NCBI GenBank assembly: GCA_027627225.1
Contig: JAPFQT010000383.1
Location: forward strand, 36,001 to 100,000
DNA: 64,000 nucleotides
Direction: 5' to 3'
Source of the DNA: Congeria kusceri
Lineage: Eukaryota > Mollusca > Bivalvia > Myida > Dreissenidae
Of the stretch, positions 12,921 through 24,915 are shown one piece after another; position 1 is the first letter of the stretch, and each line of letters begins with the position of its first letter. The notes under the pieces were generated by a model. The model saw only the letters and a list, made by a program, of their open reading frames with translations. It did no database searches and was not told where the DNA came from. Both the position numbers and the translations under genes were made by a program.

Positions 12921-15900
12921 CAATTTTAACAATAAATAACGACTACTATTGTTACTATAATATAGCTAGCATCATAAATACATAGTAACATACATGTACA
13001 TGCTCGTTCATTCGATTTGTTACTAACAACCATTACAACCATTACAGAATATAAACATTTATTACAACTGTAAGAACAATTTTAAAGCATTGATAAATAA
13101 ATCCTGGGTAAGTGTCATCCATATAATCCGCAGATAATTCAATACACAGGTAATTATGGTATGTCGATGCTAACAGTTAGTAAGATATCTTGCAGCTGCT
13201 TAAGTACAACTGATCCCATATCATTTTCCATTAATGTTGTTTTAGAGTCTGTTATACAACATATGGAAGAAGATTTTAGGGTGGCGCAGTCAAATAATAA
13301 GATACCATAGAATAAATGAAAAACAAATGACACCATTAAAGAGAAAAGTATGCAGTCAGTTTACGGTTATTCCTCAATTACTATCCAAAAGCATTAATTT
13401 CATTTGATCATATGTCTAATTAACATCTAAGTTGTCTCCAGTTGTGTGTAAAAGCATATTGATATCCTAACGAAAAGAGGCACAATGAAGTATCGTAATA
13501 CTTTAAATACAATGGATTCTGTACGATGGAGTCCGTTTTAATTATGATACATGCCTTAAGTTTACGATTTTGAAGGTATTGCATATTCAAACAAAATGTA
13601 AATACTTAAAATGGTTCTATAAAGTATAGATCAAGCATAAACTAGTACATATGGCTTAGAACGCACTGTAGACACCAAAATGATGCAATTAAACAAGTAA
13701 ATTTAATTCTGACAGTCAGCAAGCGAACACAATCAGAAGTAGACTAAAAATAATGCTTGAAGTGTGGCCAACCCAATAGTATGATATCAAAAAGTAACGC
13801 AATTAATTTTATTATAATGTACGAGCCTCATATCAATGTATACGAAACTCGCAATAAGTGGTCAAAAAGAAGATAATGGTAGCTAATGATAGAAACTCAA
13901 TGGTGAAAATGACTGAAATCGAGCAACGAACTTAATAAAGTAATTATCAAAACAATGTAATGGTATTCGTAATAGGATTATTTAACGAATGATCAAACAA
14001 TTCATTATTAACTTGATTGTAGTCAAACGGATTGTGGTCCGGCATCTCGCAAAATGAAATGCATCTGTTGAGAACAAATGTAGAACGTAGATGCATTTCG
14101 GGAACGTATTACAAATATAACAAAAATTGTCCTTTCTTTCCCTTATGCACTTATTTTAATTCACATGTTAAGTCAATGTAAATTGTCATTTTTTATTTAA
14201 ATAAACACATGTAACAGTCTACGTAGTAACTATTTAAATTAAAGTTGTAAGCATACAGTTCTTACAGACCAAATCGCATATAATATTTGCTTCATCAGAT
14301 ATTATGTATTCAGACAATAGGGATTTAATCCCCACAACATGCGGGAGGTATCCTATTGCGTTATAATATACGGCCAATGCAATTATTGCATTTATGACAT
14401 GAAATACATAAACAAACCTGTGGAACTGCCAAAATATCTCTATGCAGGACATTCGCCATGAGTATGCATAAGCTGATAAAGACAGAAATCGAATCGATAG
14501 TATGCATAAAAAGTCTAAAATTAAAAAACATGATGGAGAGAAATAAGATAAAATCAGACAATCGATTAATCAGTAATCAGCATACATAATGCGCAATATT
14601 ATTCTGTCAGCTATACGTAATCTAAAACAATTAGCATATGAAATTACAATTATTTGTGAAGTTCAAAAAAGAAATTAACATTAATATTTTCCTAAGATGC
14701 ATGCGCAAGCATTTCAACAAACTATCGAAAGAAATAGACAAATGTAACTTAATGCTTGAAATACAACCAGATTTGACACGCTTATAATTAAATAAAAAAA
14801 ATAACTTTTTATGCTTCAGAAGATGTCATATATTTGATCAAATGGAAAACGCCATTACGCATGTAAACAACACTGATTGTTTACAAATATGCGCACGTTT
14901 AGTTACAAATATATCACTCATATGGGTAAACCGCCTTGAAATATTCAATTGCCCATAAAAACAGGCAAGTAAGAACAAAAAATGTTATATAATATATAAC
15001 AATTATAGATATACGACTCAGAAAGCACTTTAGACGCTGAAAGTATGCATTTTAATTTGTAATTTTAATTTCTACAAGCTGCAAACGAACAGTCAGCACG
15101 ACAAATCGCCATAATGCTTATAACATGGAACATTCAACAATACAGTATCAACTAGATGTGTCACAGACACGGATGCCCCCACGACATGTGTTTGGAAACA
15201 GACAAAGGACTTATTTTTGACTGAACAATTTTTTTTTCAAATATATTCGATAGTAGAACAAATGACAAAGAGCCGTAATTCTGCCAAAATTGATCGCAGC
15301 CAAAATTGCTTCCTTTACGATCACCTAAACATTAATGTCCTTCAGCTGTGACAGTTTGAAAGCCATCCGCCAAGCATTTCAAGAGGAGATGAGTCCACAA
15401 AATATTGGGAAGTATATATGCCATAATGGAAAAGTGGCAAAGGGCCATAATTCTGCCAAAATTGGTCGCTACCGAATTTCCCTCATTAATGATTACCTAC
15501 ACATTAAAGCCCTTTAGCTGTGAAGGATTGAGCAAAATCGTTTAAGCTGTCAAGTAGAAGTTGAGTCGTCAGTCTAACACTAACCCTAAAGTAGAAAAGT
15601 AGCCAAGGGCCATAAGTCTGCCAAAATTGGTCGCAATCGAAATTCATTCCTTTCAGATCACCTACACATGACGATTCTTTAGCTTTGAAAGTTTGAGCAA
15701 AATCAGCGCAGCACTTAAAAAAGAGTTTAGTCCACAAAATTTCAAGAAGTACTATAGTGATAAAATGATAAATACCCATAAACCTGCCAAAATTCGACGC
15801 AGCCTCAATGTCTTCTTTTACGATCACCTACACATTAAATTTCGTCAGCTGTGAACGTGTGAGTTAAATTCGCCCAGCGGTTGAAGAGAAATTGATAATT

Positions 15901-16704
15901 ATATATTCGTGTTGGAAAATATGACAAAGGACCACAATTCTACCTAAATTGGTCACAACAAAAATTCCATCCCTCACGATCACCCACACATTAAGGGTCT
16001 TCATCTGTGAAAGTTTTACCGAAATCCGCCCAGCAGTAAAAGAGGACTTGAATCCATACAATTCCAAAACGTGCATACGTACGTACGTACGGTCCGACGG
16101 ACCGCCAAGAGCAATGCCTAATGCCTCCCATTTTGTGGGGGTATACAACGGGAGGTAGAAGCAACAAACGAACACAGTAGGCACTACATTTCGACATAAT
16201 GCTGGAAATGTGACACTACCAACAATGCAGTATCAAAAGGTGAGGTAGAAGCTAAAGATAGCTGTGACAGAAATCGAAAAACGCACTTAAGAAGGTGAGC
16301 TATAAAGACACCATAACGGTATCTTATTCCGGAGAATTTATGGTTAATTACTATCAATTAAACTGTATAATTTGACAAATGATGCCTAGTCTTGCAACTC
16401 GCCATAATAATGAAAGTAAGACAATGAGAGCACCCGAATGCTGGAAATGAAGCCAAATAAATGTGTTTGGGGAGAACAAATATAGAACGCTAAATAATGG
16501 ATTGTTTTGTTAAAATAATTTTGCTATGATCATTAATATATTTTAACACGTATGATTGTAAATTTGATTATTACTAACACTCTTACTTTATTTGATTTTC
16601 CCCCAATTCTCGTTTGTTGAACACTAGTGTATTGGCACCATGCTGTGGCCAAAGTTTGGTAACGCGAATCATATGAGATAAATGGATAATCACTTAAAGA
16701 CGTT

Positions 16705-17873
16705 CGCAACAAAAAGAAAATGATTGGGTTAATTTCTCGTTTTGCTTCATTATTTCTTTATTGTGTATAGGTTACAATATACTTATTTCAATCAATAAAT
16801 ATAAATATGTGTAAAAAATTAAGTTCCTGTCAATCGTTAAACGTTCATAAAGCCTTATAATTATCAAAACCACATGTAAACAATGTATTGCCAAACATAT
16901 TAGTTAAAAAAGATCCATTAAATATCTTCATTCTATTTTGACAATTGATACGTTGTTTACGTAAACACGAAAGATGAATAAGGCTACACAGGTACCCTAT
17001 TTAAAGTCCAATATTTCCCGGACAAGTTCGGTGACCCATTCTTTTTATTAACGTTTTGATGTAAGTATACGTTGGTGCATGTATGTGCGAAAATATAAGA
17101 AATTCTGTCGTTTGGAACAAAGTATATTGATGCATAATAAATTACGTTTTAAAGGTATTATTAGTACCCATTTGACCTATGTAAATGTCCAGCCAAATTC
17201 ATTATTTAAACAGTAAATATAGGTAAAGATTTTTTTATTATCAAAATACACTTGTATATTGCCGAATAAGACATGTGAAGACATATCAGTTGAAAGAACC
17301 ATAACCTTGTTTGAAAAAAAGCTCTCCTACATGTACATTGATAAAAAAATCCAGACTGAAAAAGTTGCTTCGACAGGTACCGTATTCAAAACCCAATATT
17401 TCCGGACAAAGGCCGGTGACACCTATTTTTTAACACTGTTTTAGTTACAGTATACAATGACACATGTATATGGAAATTTAAACAAAATCTGTCGTTTGGA
17501 ACAAAAGATATTCGAATATTTGATAATTAATTGATGTTTTCAAAGGCATATTAAATGCATAATTAACCTCATAAAGTGTACATTACAGGTCATTTTTAAA
17601 TGGTAACTACAGATAAAGCGCGTTTTATCATTAAAGTGCACTTGTATATTGCCAAACGAAAGATTGAAACAAAGATGCATTTAAAAATCTCTGTCCTTGT
17701 TTGAATATGAACGCTTTATATAAATGAACATTGCAAGTCACATAAACTGAAAAAAGGGCTTTGACAGGTAGCGTATGTAAACCCCAATATTTCGGGAACA
17801 TGGCCGGTGACCCCTATTTTTTAAGACTGTTTTAGTTTTAGGATGCATTGACACATGTGTATGCACATTTTTT
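16705..17873 (+). mobile_element. Insertion found only in the right arm, with ~385-bp internal tandem repeats
   Basis: The left arm lacks this block. It contains three ACAGGTA(C/G)C-starting units at 16,988, 17,373 and 17,764 (spacings 385 and 391), each followed by an AATATTTC-like stretch and a GGTGAC stretch with a T-rich run. No coding frame, clear terminal inverted repeats or target duplication were found. It is probably a non-autonomous element with a tandem core, inserted after the palindrome formed. Confidence 0.65.
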
Positions 17874-19117
17874 TTGCTGCATTTATCGCATTGTATATTG
17901 CACTCTTCTTAAATGCATTAAAAAACACACTTGCATATTGTTTAAATCTTTGTTAACCTGTGGTGGACTAAAATATTTAATAAAGTTAACGGTCATCAAT
18001 TTTAGGAGTAAATAATGACTAAATGTAACATTGTTAGTTTAATATTGCTAGCATCATAAATACATAGCAACACACATGTTCAGTAAGTTATTCTATTATT
18101 AATAACAACCATTACTACCGTTAGAGTGAATATATAGCTATTACAACTATAAGAACAATGATAAAACTTCACAGATGAATATGACATGTAATAACTAATT
18201 AGTCCGATATCCTGCAACTGTTTTAGAACAACTGATCCGGTCTGACTTTCCATTAATGTTGTTTCAGGGTCTGATATAAAAAATATGGAAAAAAGTTAAA
18301 GTCTGATGCAGTTAAATAATAAGATACCATAGAATAAATAAAATTAAGCATTAAAGTATAACATTATGCCGTCAGATTTCGGTTATTTACATGTATTATC
18401 AAACTAAATTAAGTGCATGTTTAATATGAATACTTAACATTTAATTTGTCCCTAGATGTGGGTTAAAGCATCCTGTTATGCCTTCAACATGAGGCACGCG
18501 AAAGTAACGCAATACTTGAAATACAAAACGATGAAATCCGTTTTAATATAATAAATGCATACATATTACGCTATCGAAGACATCATAATATATTGAAACA
18601 AAACGTAAACGCCCTTTCGCATGAAAGCTACACTGACTTTTTAGAAGAGCACTCTTATACTTACTCAGATACATATTATTTCACTCATTTAAGAAAACCG
18701 CATTGAAACATGCAATTACATCTATCAAATAGGCAATTGTGGCTCAATTATAGATCATGCATATACTACAATATAGAGCATAGAACACACTTTAGAACAA
18801 ACCAAATGCATATACGTATTGTTTTCCAAAAATAAACGTGCCCTATACTTTACTACAATATTAAAAAGCAAATAATTTAAAACTACCTATATGATGGTTA
18901 CTTTTGAGAAGTAATATTGCTAGCATTATAAATACATTGCAATATACATGTATGCTTGCTAATTACATTTTACTAACAACCTTTCTTTATTCGACCTCCC
19001 CTAATTCTGATGTATTGAACGCGAGAGTATTTGCACCAAGCTGCTGTAACAGTTTGCTGCCTCGTATCATTTGAAATAATTGGATTATCACTCAAATCTT
19101 ACTGACTGCATTTATCG

Positions 19118-19527
19118 TTCCCAATGCACCCATATTACCCAGCCTTACTTTGACCTTAACCTTGACCTAATTTCACTTAGAATAATTCAAATGGGCTGTT
19201 TCTTGGTTAACTAGATTTTACCGTTTCGTCTAGCACCAACACCGCTTGCTACAACACTTTGATACTTACACAGTTGTTGCTTATGTCCATCCCCAATCCA
19301 CTCATATTACCCAACTTTACTTTGACCTTGACCTTGAACTAATTTGGACTTATACTGATTCAAAAGTGCCATTTCTTGGTTAACTAGATTTTACCGTTTC
19401 GTCTAGCACCAACACCGCTTACTACAACACTTGGATATTTACACAGGTTTTACGTATGACCGTTCCCAATCCACCCATATCACCCAACCTTGCTTTGACC
19501 TTGACCTTGATCTAATTTGGACTAAGA
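19118..19527 (+). repeat. Tandem array, 172-173 bp unit, about 2.4 copies
   Basis: Units begin with CCAAT(C/G)CA at 19,121, 19,293 and 19,466. Each has a CTTTGACCTTGACCTTGA-like stretch and a GATTTTACCGTTTCGTCTAG stretch. It abuts the end of the large palindrome with no gap. The form fits the tandem core of pearl-like bivalve elements. Confidence 0.85.
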
Positions 19528-19880
19528 AATTGGCTACCCAACACCAACCGGGCGCATGTGTGTTTATCAAACGCAAAATCTTGTTCATCCAATCTTCACC
19601 AATCTTGCACAGTTTGTCTATTACCATGAGATTACAGTTGAAGTCGAATATAAGCAAGATCGGACCAGAAACACCAGAGTTATTGCCCTTTGTTGGGTAG
19701 AAATTGGCTACCCAACACCAACCGGGCGCATGTGTGTTTATCAAACGCAAAATCTTGTTCATCCAATCTTCACCAATCTTGTACAATTTGTCTATGACCG
19801 TAAGATTAAAGGTGAAGTCGAATATAGTGATTCAATGTTGACCAAACTTGCACATTTGCGCATGACCATAAAAATTGATA
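19527..19880 (+). repeat. Tandem array, 174 bp unit, two near-identical copies
   Basis: Copies start at 19,527 and 19,701 and carry CCAATCTTCACCAATCTTG and GAGTTATTGCCCTTTGTT. The same family returns at 22,360-23,670. The near identity of the two copies implies recent duplication. Overlapping open frames on both strands come from the repeat and are not genes. Confidence 0.85.
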
Positions 19881-20370
19881 AATGCAATTTGATTTCCAAT
19901 AGTTGCAAGACTTGCATGCAGTTATTTGGACATGCAACATTGATGTCTTAAGAGCCTGCATTAACATCATTTATCATAATTGGACAGAAAATTATGAAAG
20001 AAAAAGCAAAACTTGACCTTATAGCACAGCCATCGCAATTATCGCATTGCAACTAGTTCTCCAAAACTGTTTGCAAAAAAGACATCAAAATCTACTGTCT
20101 CTGCATTTTCCATGACTTAATGAAAAAGTGTCAGGTAAGAATATCGAAGATAATGATTTGAGAACCATTGTCAAAGAAATTGCACATCTACTACCCAACT
20201 CGTACTTCAGTTAGCTCATTGCACTAACCGATGTTTTAAATCAAAATTGATACTATCCCCCTCTTCGTATTGTTCAGATAACTTAATTTTCAAACCTGTC
20301 ATAACAGTATGGTCTTTATCTGTACCAGTTCTCAGGTGAGCGCTTTGCGCCATCACGGCCCTCTAGTTTC
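19881..20370. other. No gene recognised
   Basis: About 490 bp of AT-rich sequence. The first ~50 bp may be a worn half-unit of the preceding array. Nothing else is supported. Confidence 0.5.
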
Positions 20371-21298
20371 GAAAGCTGAGTATATTAAAATAGTTCATAG
20401 AAAATTTGTTAAAAGAAAACTAGGGATTAAACTGATTTCTTCTAATTCAGTAGTCTATGGTGAGCTTGGACGCTTCCCTTTATACGTATATAACTCGTTA
20501 TGTAAGAATTTAAAAATATTGTATAAAGCTATGCACTGTTAAACAAAACAAATTGCATGTTGTTATAACGAATTAAAAAAGAAACTTTTGTTAAGTTTGA
20601 ATGCATATAACTTTTTAGCATTTAAATAGATTTGACTGAACACTTCTGTTTGTTGCATAAGTTTGACTTATGAATCTACTAAAATTAATTGGTCCATTTT
20701 GCAAAGTAAAACGATTTTACAATAACCACTTGTGTTTATGTGTGTTCAATATATATGCGATATGATGCAGAAAATATTATGATTGGTTATCAAGGGTGCT
20801 AGCCTGGCTTCATAATACTGGCCTTTATGATGTATGGATATATCCAGAATCAGTTAATATTAATGTATTCATACCCATTTTTAAAACCAGACTAATTGAC
20901 ATGTACATAGTTTTAAGAAACATGATGTAAATGTAAAGAGTTCACTGACATTATATAAAGAGTTTAACACGATTTGAATTAGCAGATTATTTAGACAAAG
21001 TTTAAATCTGTAAGTTAATTATTTTTTTATCAAAACTAAGACTCTCATCGCATATGTTAAAAATGTATTCTGGCAGACAAGCAAATATTTTAAAAATGTC
21101 ATGCAACACTAATGATAGACGACGACGAGACTTGTTGCTTTAAATAGGCACAATTTATTTGATGACCTGAAACAAATATTGTATAATGTTCTCTTTCGCA
21201 TTGCCATGCATAGGCTAATTTATGATAATTTTGTATATGTAACGATGAACTGTAATTGTACATGTTATATCAATAAACGTTCTGTTTTGTTCTGTTCA
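20371..21298 (+). pseudogene. Non-LTR retrotransposon (CR1/RTE-like LINE) C-terminal fragment
   Basis: The frame from about 20,378 reads HRKFVKRKLGI then VVYGELGRFPLYV, the conserved stretch just after the reverse transcriptase of this LINE group. Further on, in shifted frames, GLYDVWIYPESV-like sequence (about 20,820) and a DYLDK-like stretch (about 20,990) continue the expected order. The segment ends in an AATAAA-like stretch and TTCTG repeats near 21,270-21,298, the usual 3' tail of such elements. The reverse transcriptase itself is missing, and stops and frameshifts are present, so this is a dead 5'-truncated copy. Confidence 0.75.
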
Positions 21299-21384
21299 AC
21301 ACCCGGCTTTTCTAACGATGATGTCACAATGGCGTTTTAAGACTGTTCGGCCAATCTTACTAAACTCAAATCCTAACATTGTTA

Positions 21385-21742
21385 GGATCTGAAGACATCG
21401 TATAACAGGTCACGTTCACATGACCTTCCGAACAATAAAACATCAGTCCTGCTGCGTCCAATGAACTTGCCTTTCGCACAGCAATGTTTGGCCACAGTTT
21501 TTGAAAAGTGATGCATTTCCAGCTGATTCTCGAGAAAAAATCATTAACAGTTAATTTTCACGGGGAAAATAATGGATATAGTTGTACCTAAGGCGACTAA
21601 ACATCCAAAGTTCACGTTAATTTCGTGCATAGTATTTGTGGTTTATATATGAAGTTATACCGCATTATTTTGAAGGCAACAGTTTGATTGGCTCATAAAA
21701 AGGTCATCTGAACGTGATCCCTAATGCGAAGTCATCAGATCC
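21385..21742. mobile_element. MITE-like element with 43-bp terminal inverted repeats
   Basis: The left end (21,385-21,427, GGATCTGAAGACATCG...) matches the reverse complement of the right end (21,700-21,742) over all 43 bp with a few mismatches and no gaps. The ~270 bp interior has no coding frame. A small palindrome, CCTAACATTGTTAGG, lies at the left edge. Superfamily not assigned. Confidence 0.75.
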
Positions 21743-22360
21743 AGTCAGCTGATAATATAGTAGCGTCAGACTGGAGATGATTTTAATTAGATTGACTGTT
21801 TGGCATAACCAAACATTTAAAATGTTACGTATGTTCAATTTTACTCGATTCAAAGCATTATTTCATACCTATTGTTTTGATTATATTATCAGTAAGACAC
21901 GCACAAACAAAGTGGTAACGAATTGATCGACATGGTTACGAAATAACCCACAATGAATGTTTACAAAATGGCTGTGTTAACGAAATAACCGAAAACCGCT
22001 GAAGACTACTCCTTTTCCTTTCAGGCTACCAGTTAGTAAATCAAAACCTGAAAGGGCCCTTTTATTTAAGATAATGTATGGCATGTGTAATATAATGTGT
22101 ATCTCATGTTATTTATTACAATTACAGTTTCTAAAAAAAAAACATGTCAAATAATGACACCCCTATTTTTCGCTATTCACAATCTCCATGTTAAAGTGAT
22201 TAAGATAATGCAGATACCGAAGTTTATTTGACAACCAGTTACTGCAATGTATCAGTTTTAAACTGTAGTATGGAAAATCGAGAACATGCGTAATTTTGAC
22301 TCAATAGGCTTCAAATCACTAACAATCATAGTCTGGTACCCGGCCGTACGTTTCAAAACA
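21743..22360. other. No gene recognised
   Basis: AT-rich spacer with nothing I can support as coding or repeated within the window. Confidence 0.5.
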
Positions 22361-23670
22361 CTAGTCCGTCTTCCGTGTGCCGTCAACAATTTGCTTGTTC
22401 TCACGATAGAGACTTCACTTTTTATCCAATCTTTGCCAATATTGCACAGTTGTGTATGACCATACAATCTTGGACGGGATTGTTATTGAGCCTAATCACA
22501 CCAGTAACACTAGAGTTATTGCCCCTTTTTCATGCCAAAAAGTGCAAAAATGTCTTTTTCCAACATATAGACTTTATTTGCCATTCAATCTTAACCAAAC
22601 TTTCACAGTTTGTGAATGACCATCAGATCTCAGCAGACGCCAAATAAATCGGCCAGATCGTGTTTCAAACACCGGAGATATTGCCCAGTTTTCATCAATC
22701 TTGCACAGTTTGTCTGTGGACATAAGATTACAAGTCAAATTGAATTTAAGCAAGATAGAGCCAGACACACCGGAGGTATTGCCCTTTGTTTTTGGAAAAT
22801 TATACAAAAATGGACATTATTCAGGATAGAGGCTTCATTTTTCGTCCAAGTTTTACCAAGATCGGACGAGAAACACCAGAGTTATTGCCCTTTGTTTGTG
22901 AAAAAATGAGCAAAAATGGACATTATTCGGGATAGAGACTTTATTGTTCATCCAGTTGTCATTGATCTTGAACAGTTTGCTATGGCCATAAGATTACAGG
23001 TTAAGTTAAATATAAGCAACATAGAGCCAGAAACACCAGAGTTACTGCCATTTGTTTAATCCCTTCTGTGAATTTAAATCACTGATCACGACATTGAAAC
23101 ATGAGCCGTGTCGTGGGAAAACCGGGCTTAATGCATGTGCGTACAGTGTCATCCCAGAAAACCTGTGCAGCCTGAAAGGGCTAATCCGGGACGGCACTTT
23201 CCGCTTTTATGGTATTTTCTGTTTCACTGGATTTATTTTACCCTTTTAGTGAAAAAAATATAGAAAAATGAGCATTATTCAGAATAGAGACTTCATTTTT
23301 CATCCAATCTTCACCAATCTTGCACAGTTTGTCTATTACCTTTAGATTACAGTTGAATACGAATATAAGCAAGATGGGGTCATAAACACCGGAGTAATTG
23401 CCTTTTGTGAAAACAAATATGCAAAAATGGTCATTATTCAGATTTTTTCATCCAATCTTCACCAATCTTGCAGGGTTTGTCTATGACCATAATATTAAAG
23501 GTGACGTCCAATATAAGCAAAATCGGGCCAGAAACACCAGTTTATTGCCCTTTGTTTGTGAAAAAATATACAAAAATGGACATTATTCAGGATAGAGACT
23601 CTTTTTTTTATCCAATCTTCACCAATCATAGACAGTTTGTCTATGAACGCACCGGTGAAGTCGAATATAA
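22360..23670 (+). repeat. Pearl-like tandem array, ~160 bp unit
   Basis: The motif GAGTTATTGCCCTTTGTTT recurs near 22,514, 22,674, 22,773, 22,878, 23,038, 23,391 and 23,541. Full units are about 150-160 bp and two are short (about 100 bp). Each full unit has GACTTCATTTTTCATCCAATC-like, CACAGTTTGTCTATG-like and GAATATAAGCAAGATCGG-like parts. The array is interrupted at 23,097-23,230 by a MITE fragment and runs straight into a Gypsy integrase fragment at about 23,671. Confidence 0.85.
23097..23230 (+). mobile_element. MITE fragment inserted in the ~160 bp array
   Basis: Contains GGGCTTAATGCATGTGCGTA, then CCTGTGCAGCCTGAAAGGGC and GGGACGGCACTTTCCGC. This resembles a very abundant short inverted-repeat element known to me from bivalve genomes. 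Only one end is present. It splits one unit of the surrounding array, so it is younger than the array. Confidence 0.6.
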
Positions 23671-24097
23671 GCATGCTTTTCTCATGTTCAATCGCCAATT
23701 GAAAGCAAAATTACCAAAACCGCCAGTTCAAAATGATGACTGCGAAATTCGTGATAAGGATAGTCGTGCTAAGACAAGAAACAAACTATATGCAGACAAA
23801 AGGCGACGTGCACAGCCAAGTAAACTTTATGTTGGAGATCGAGTTTTGCTAAAACGAGAACATAAAAACAAATTCGAAACTACGTTAGATCCGGTACCTG
23901 GAATTGTAATAGCAAGGAAAGGTTCAATGTTGACAGTTTTACACAAGGGAAAACACGTATACCGTGACGTATCGAAGTTGAAAATGGTGTTCAACCCGCA
24001 GACTCAGGTTCAGAAAAAAGACATACAAGTCAACCAGATAAACAACAACGTCCGACAGATAAACAACAACAACCAAACCAACGTCCGCATAGAATGA
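23671..24097 (+). pseudogene. Ty3/Gypsy-type pol fragment: integrase C-terminal end
   Basis: From about 23,671 the frame reads FNRQLKAKLP, then RDKDSRAKTRNKLYADKRR, then VGDRVLLKR and GMVTV-like GSMLTVLHKG. This is the typical end of a metazoan Ty3/Gypsy integrase (linker plus SH3-like C-terminal domain), which binds DNA during integration. An N/Q-rich tail follows and the frame stops at 24,097. Protease, reverse transcriptase, RNase H and the integrase core are absent. The upstream border is a direct fusion to a ~160 bp repeat unit, so the 5' part was lost or replaced. Dead fragment. Confidence 0.85.
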
Positions 24098-24720
24098 GAC
24101 GTCCGCCTAAGCGTTTATATGATGAGTGACAGATAATTATATTGTGTATTTAAGTGAAAAATAATACATCATGTGTGTTTTAGTGAAGAGCCATAATAAT
24201 GCTCTTATACAATCAGTAAACACAGTGGATATACGTTGTGTATGATTATTGACAATTTGTGCTTATATACTAATATTTCTACTTCGAGAAATATTTATAT
24301 CTATATTTTGGGAAGAATTCGTGAAATATAATACTCATGTCAACAGTGTTTCTCACTCTAGAACCAATACAGCGATATTTTGATAACAATTCTCATATTC
24401 AGATGGTTGGTTGAAATACTTGTTTTGTTAATCACATACTATCAATTATAGTTGACAATGATCACTCAGCAATGTGAAAAAGTTCTTCTCAAGTGACTAT
24501 GTGATGTTTACCAGACCCGAGAAGCTAGAACTTGGTGATAACAGGACATTATATTTGCGAAAGAGAATAAATTAATGGGAAGATTAACCTAGTGTCCGAA
24601 TGATAGACTTGTAGCAGAAAATCTTTCTTATGTTGAAATCTTGCTTATGTTGTTCAAACTATGATCAATTAAGTATTAACACAGAATATTTTTCTATTGT
24701 TAATTAATGAGTTCTAATCT
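24098..24720 (+). mobile_element. Non-coding 3' region of the Gypsy fragment
   Basis: Lies between the pol stop and the polypurine tract. No env-like frame is seen. It is assigned to the element because intact 3' signals follow it. Confidence 0.55.
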
Positions 24721-24734
24721 AAAGGTAAAGGAGG
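24721..24734 (+). promoter_or_regulatory. Polypurine tract of the Gypsy element
   Basis: AAAGGTAAAGGAGG is almost purely purine and ends just before the LTR start. It would prime plus-strand DNA synthesis. Confidence 0.75.
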
Positions 24735-24735
24735 T

Positions 24736-24915
24736 TGTAGTAACCAAGTACACCTCTGTAGTACAATATTACCTCTGTATGCGTGGCGTGGTTTATAACT
24801 GAATGTATCTTGGTATTAGAGAGAGTGTTGTATGTGACGCTGAATGCTACGGAAAGTAAATAAAGAGTATCACCATACTTCGGATCTGTGTTGTTCATAC
24901 ATCCGTCTGTTAACA
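24736..24915 (+). mobile_element. 3' LTR of a Ty3/Gypsy-type element (about 180 bp)
   Basis: Begins TGTAGTAACC and ends GTTAACA, giving the TG...CA ends expected of an LTR, right after a polypurine tract. An AATAAA signal is at 24,859-24,864. No matching 5' LTR lies in the window, so the element is 5'-truncated or was lost by rearrangement. The target duplication cannot be tested. Confidence 0.75.

Larger units (their letters stand above)
11855..19116 (-). repeat. Right arm of the large inverted repeat
   Basis: Mirror of 5,449-11,625, longer because it carries a ~1.17 kb insertion at 16,705-17,873. Its outer end is sharp: unit sequence ends with a GACTGCATTTAT motif at about 19,116 and a different tandem array starts at once. 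The left arm ends at the same internal unit position (about 5,449). Confidence 0.85.

Noticed and set aside
15864..16184. 106-codon minus-strand frame and overlapping frames over the CGTA tract
   Set aside because: It translates a conserved non-coding part of the repeat unit in several overlapping frames. Sister copies do not keep any one of them open.
19431..19951. Overlapping plus and minus frames of 89-131 codons
   Set aside because: They arise from the 172-174 bp tandem repeats. The 174-bp unit is a multiple of three, so frames run through both copies.
22258..23249. Several 65-97 codon frames over 22.3-23.2 kb
   Set aside because: They lie in the ~160 bp array and MITE fragment and show no conserved protein.
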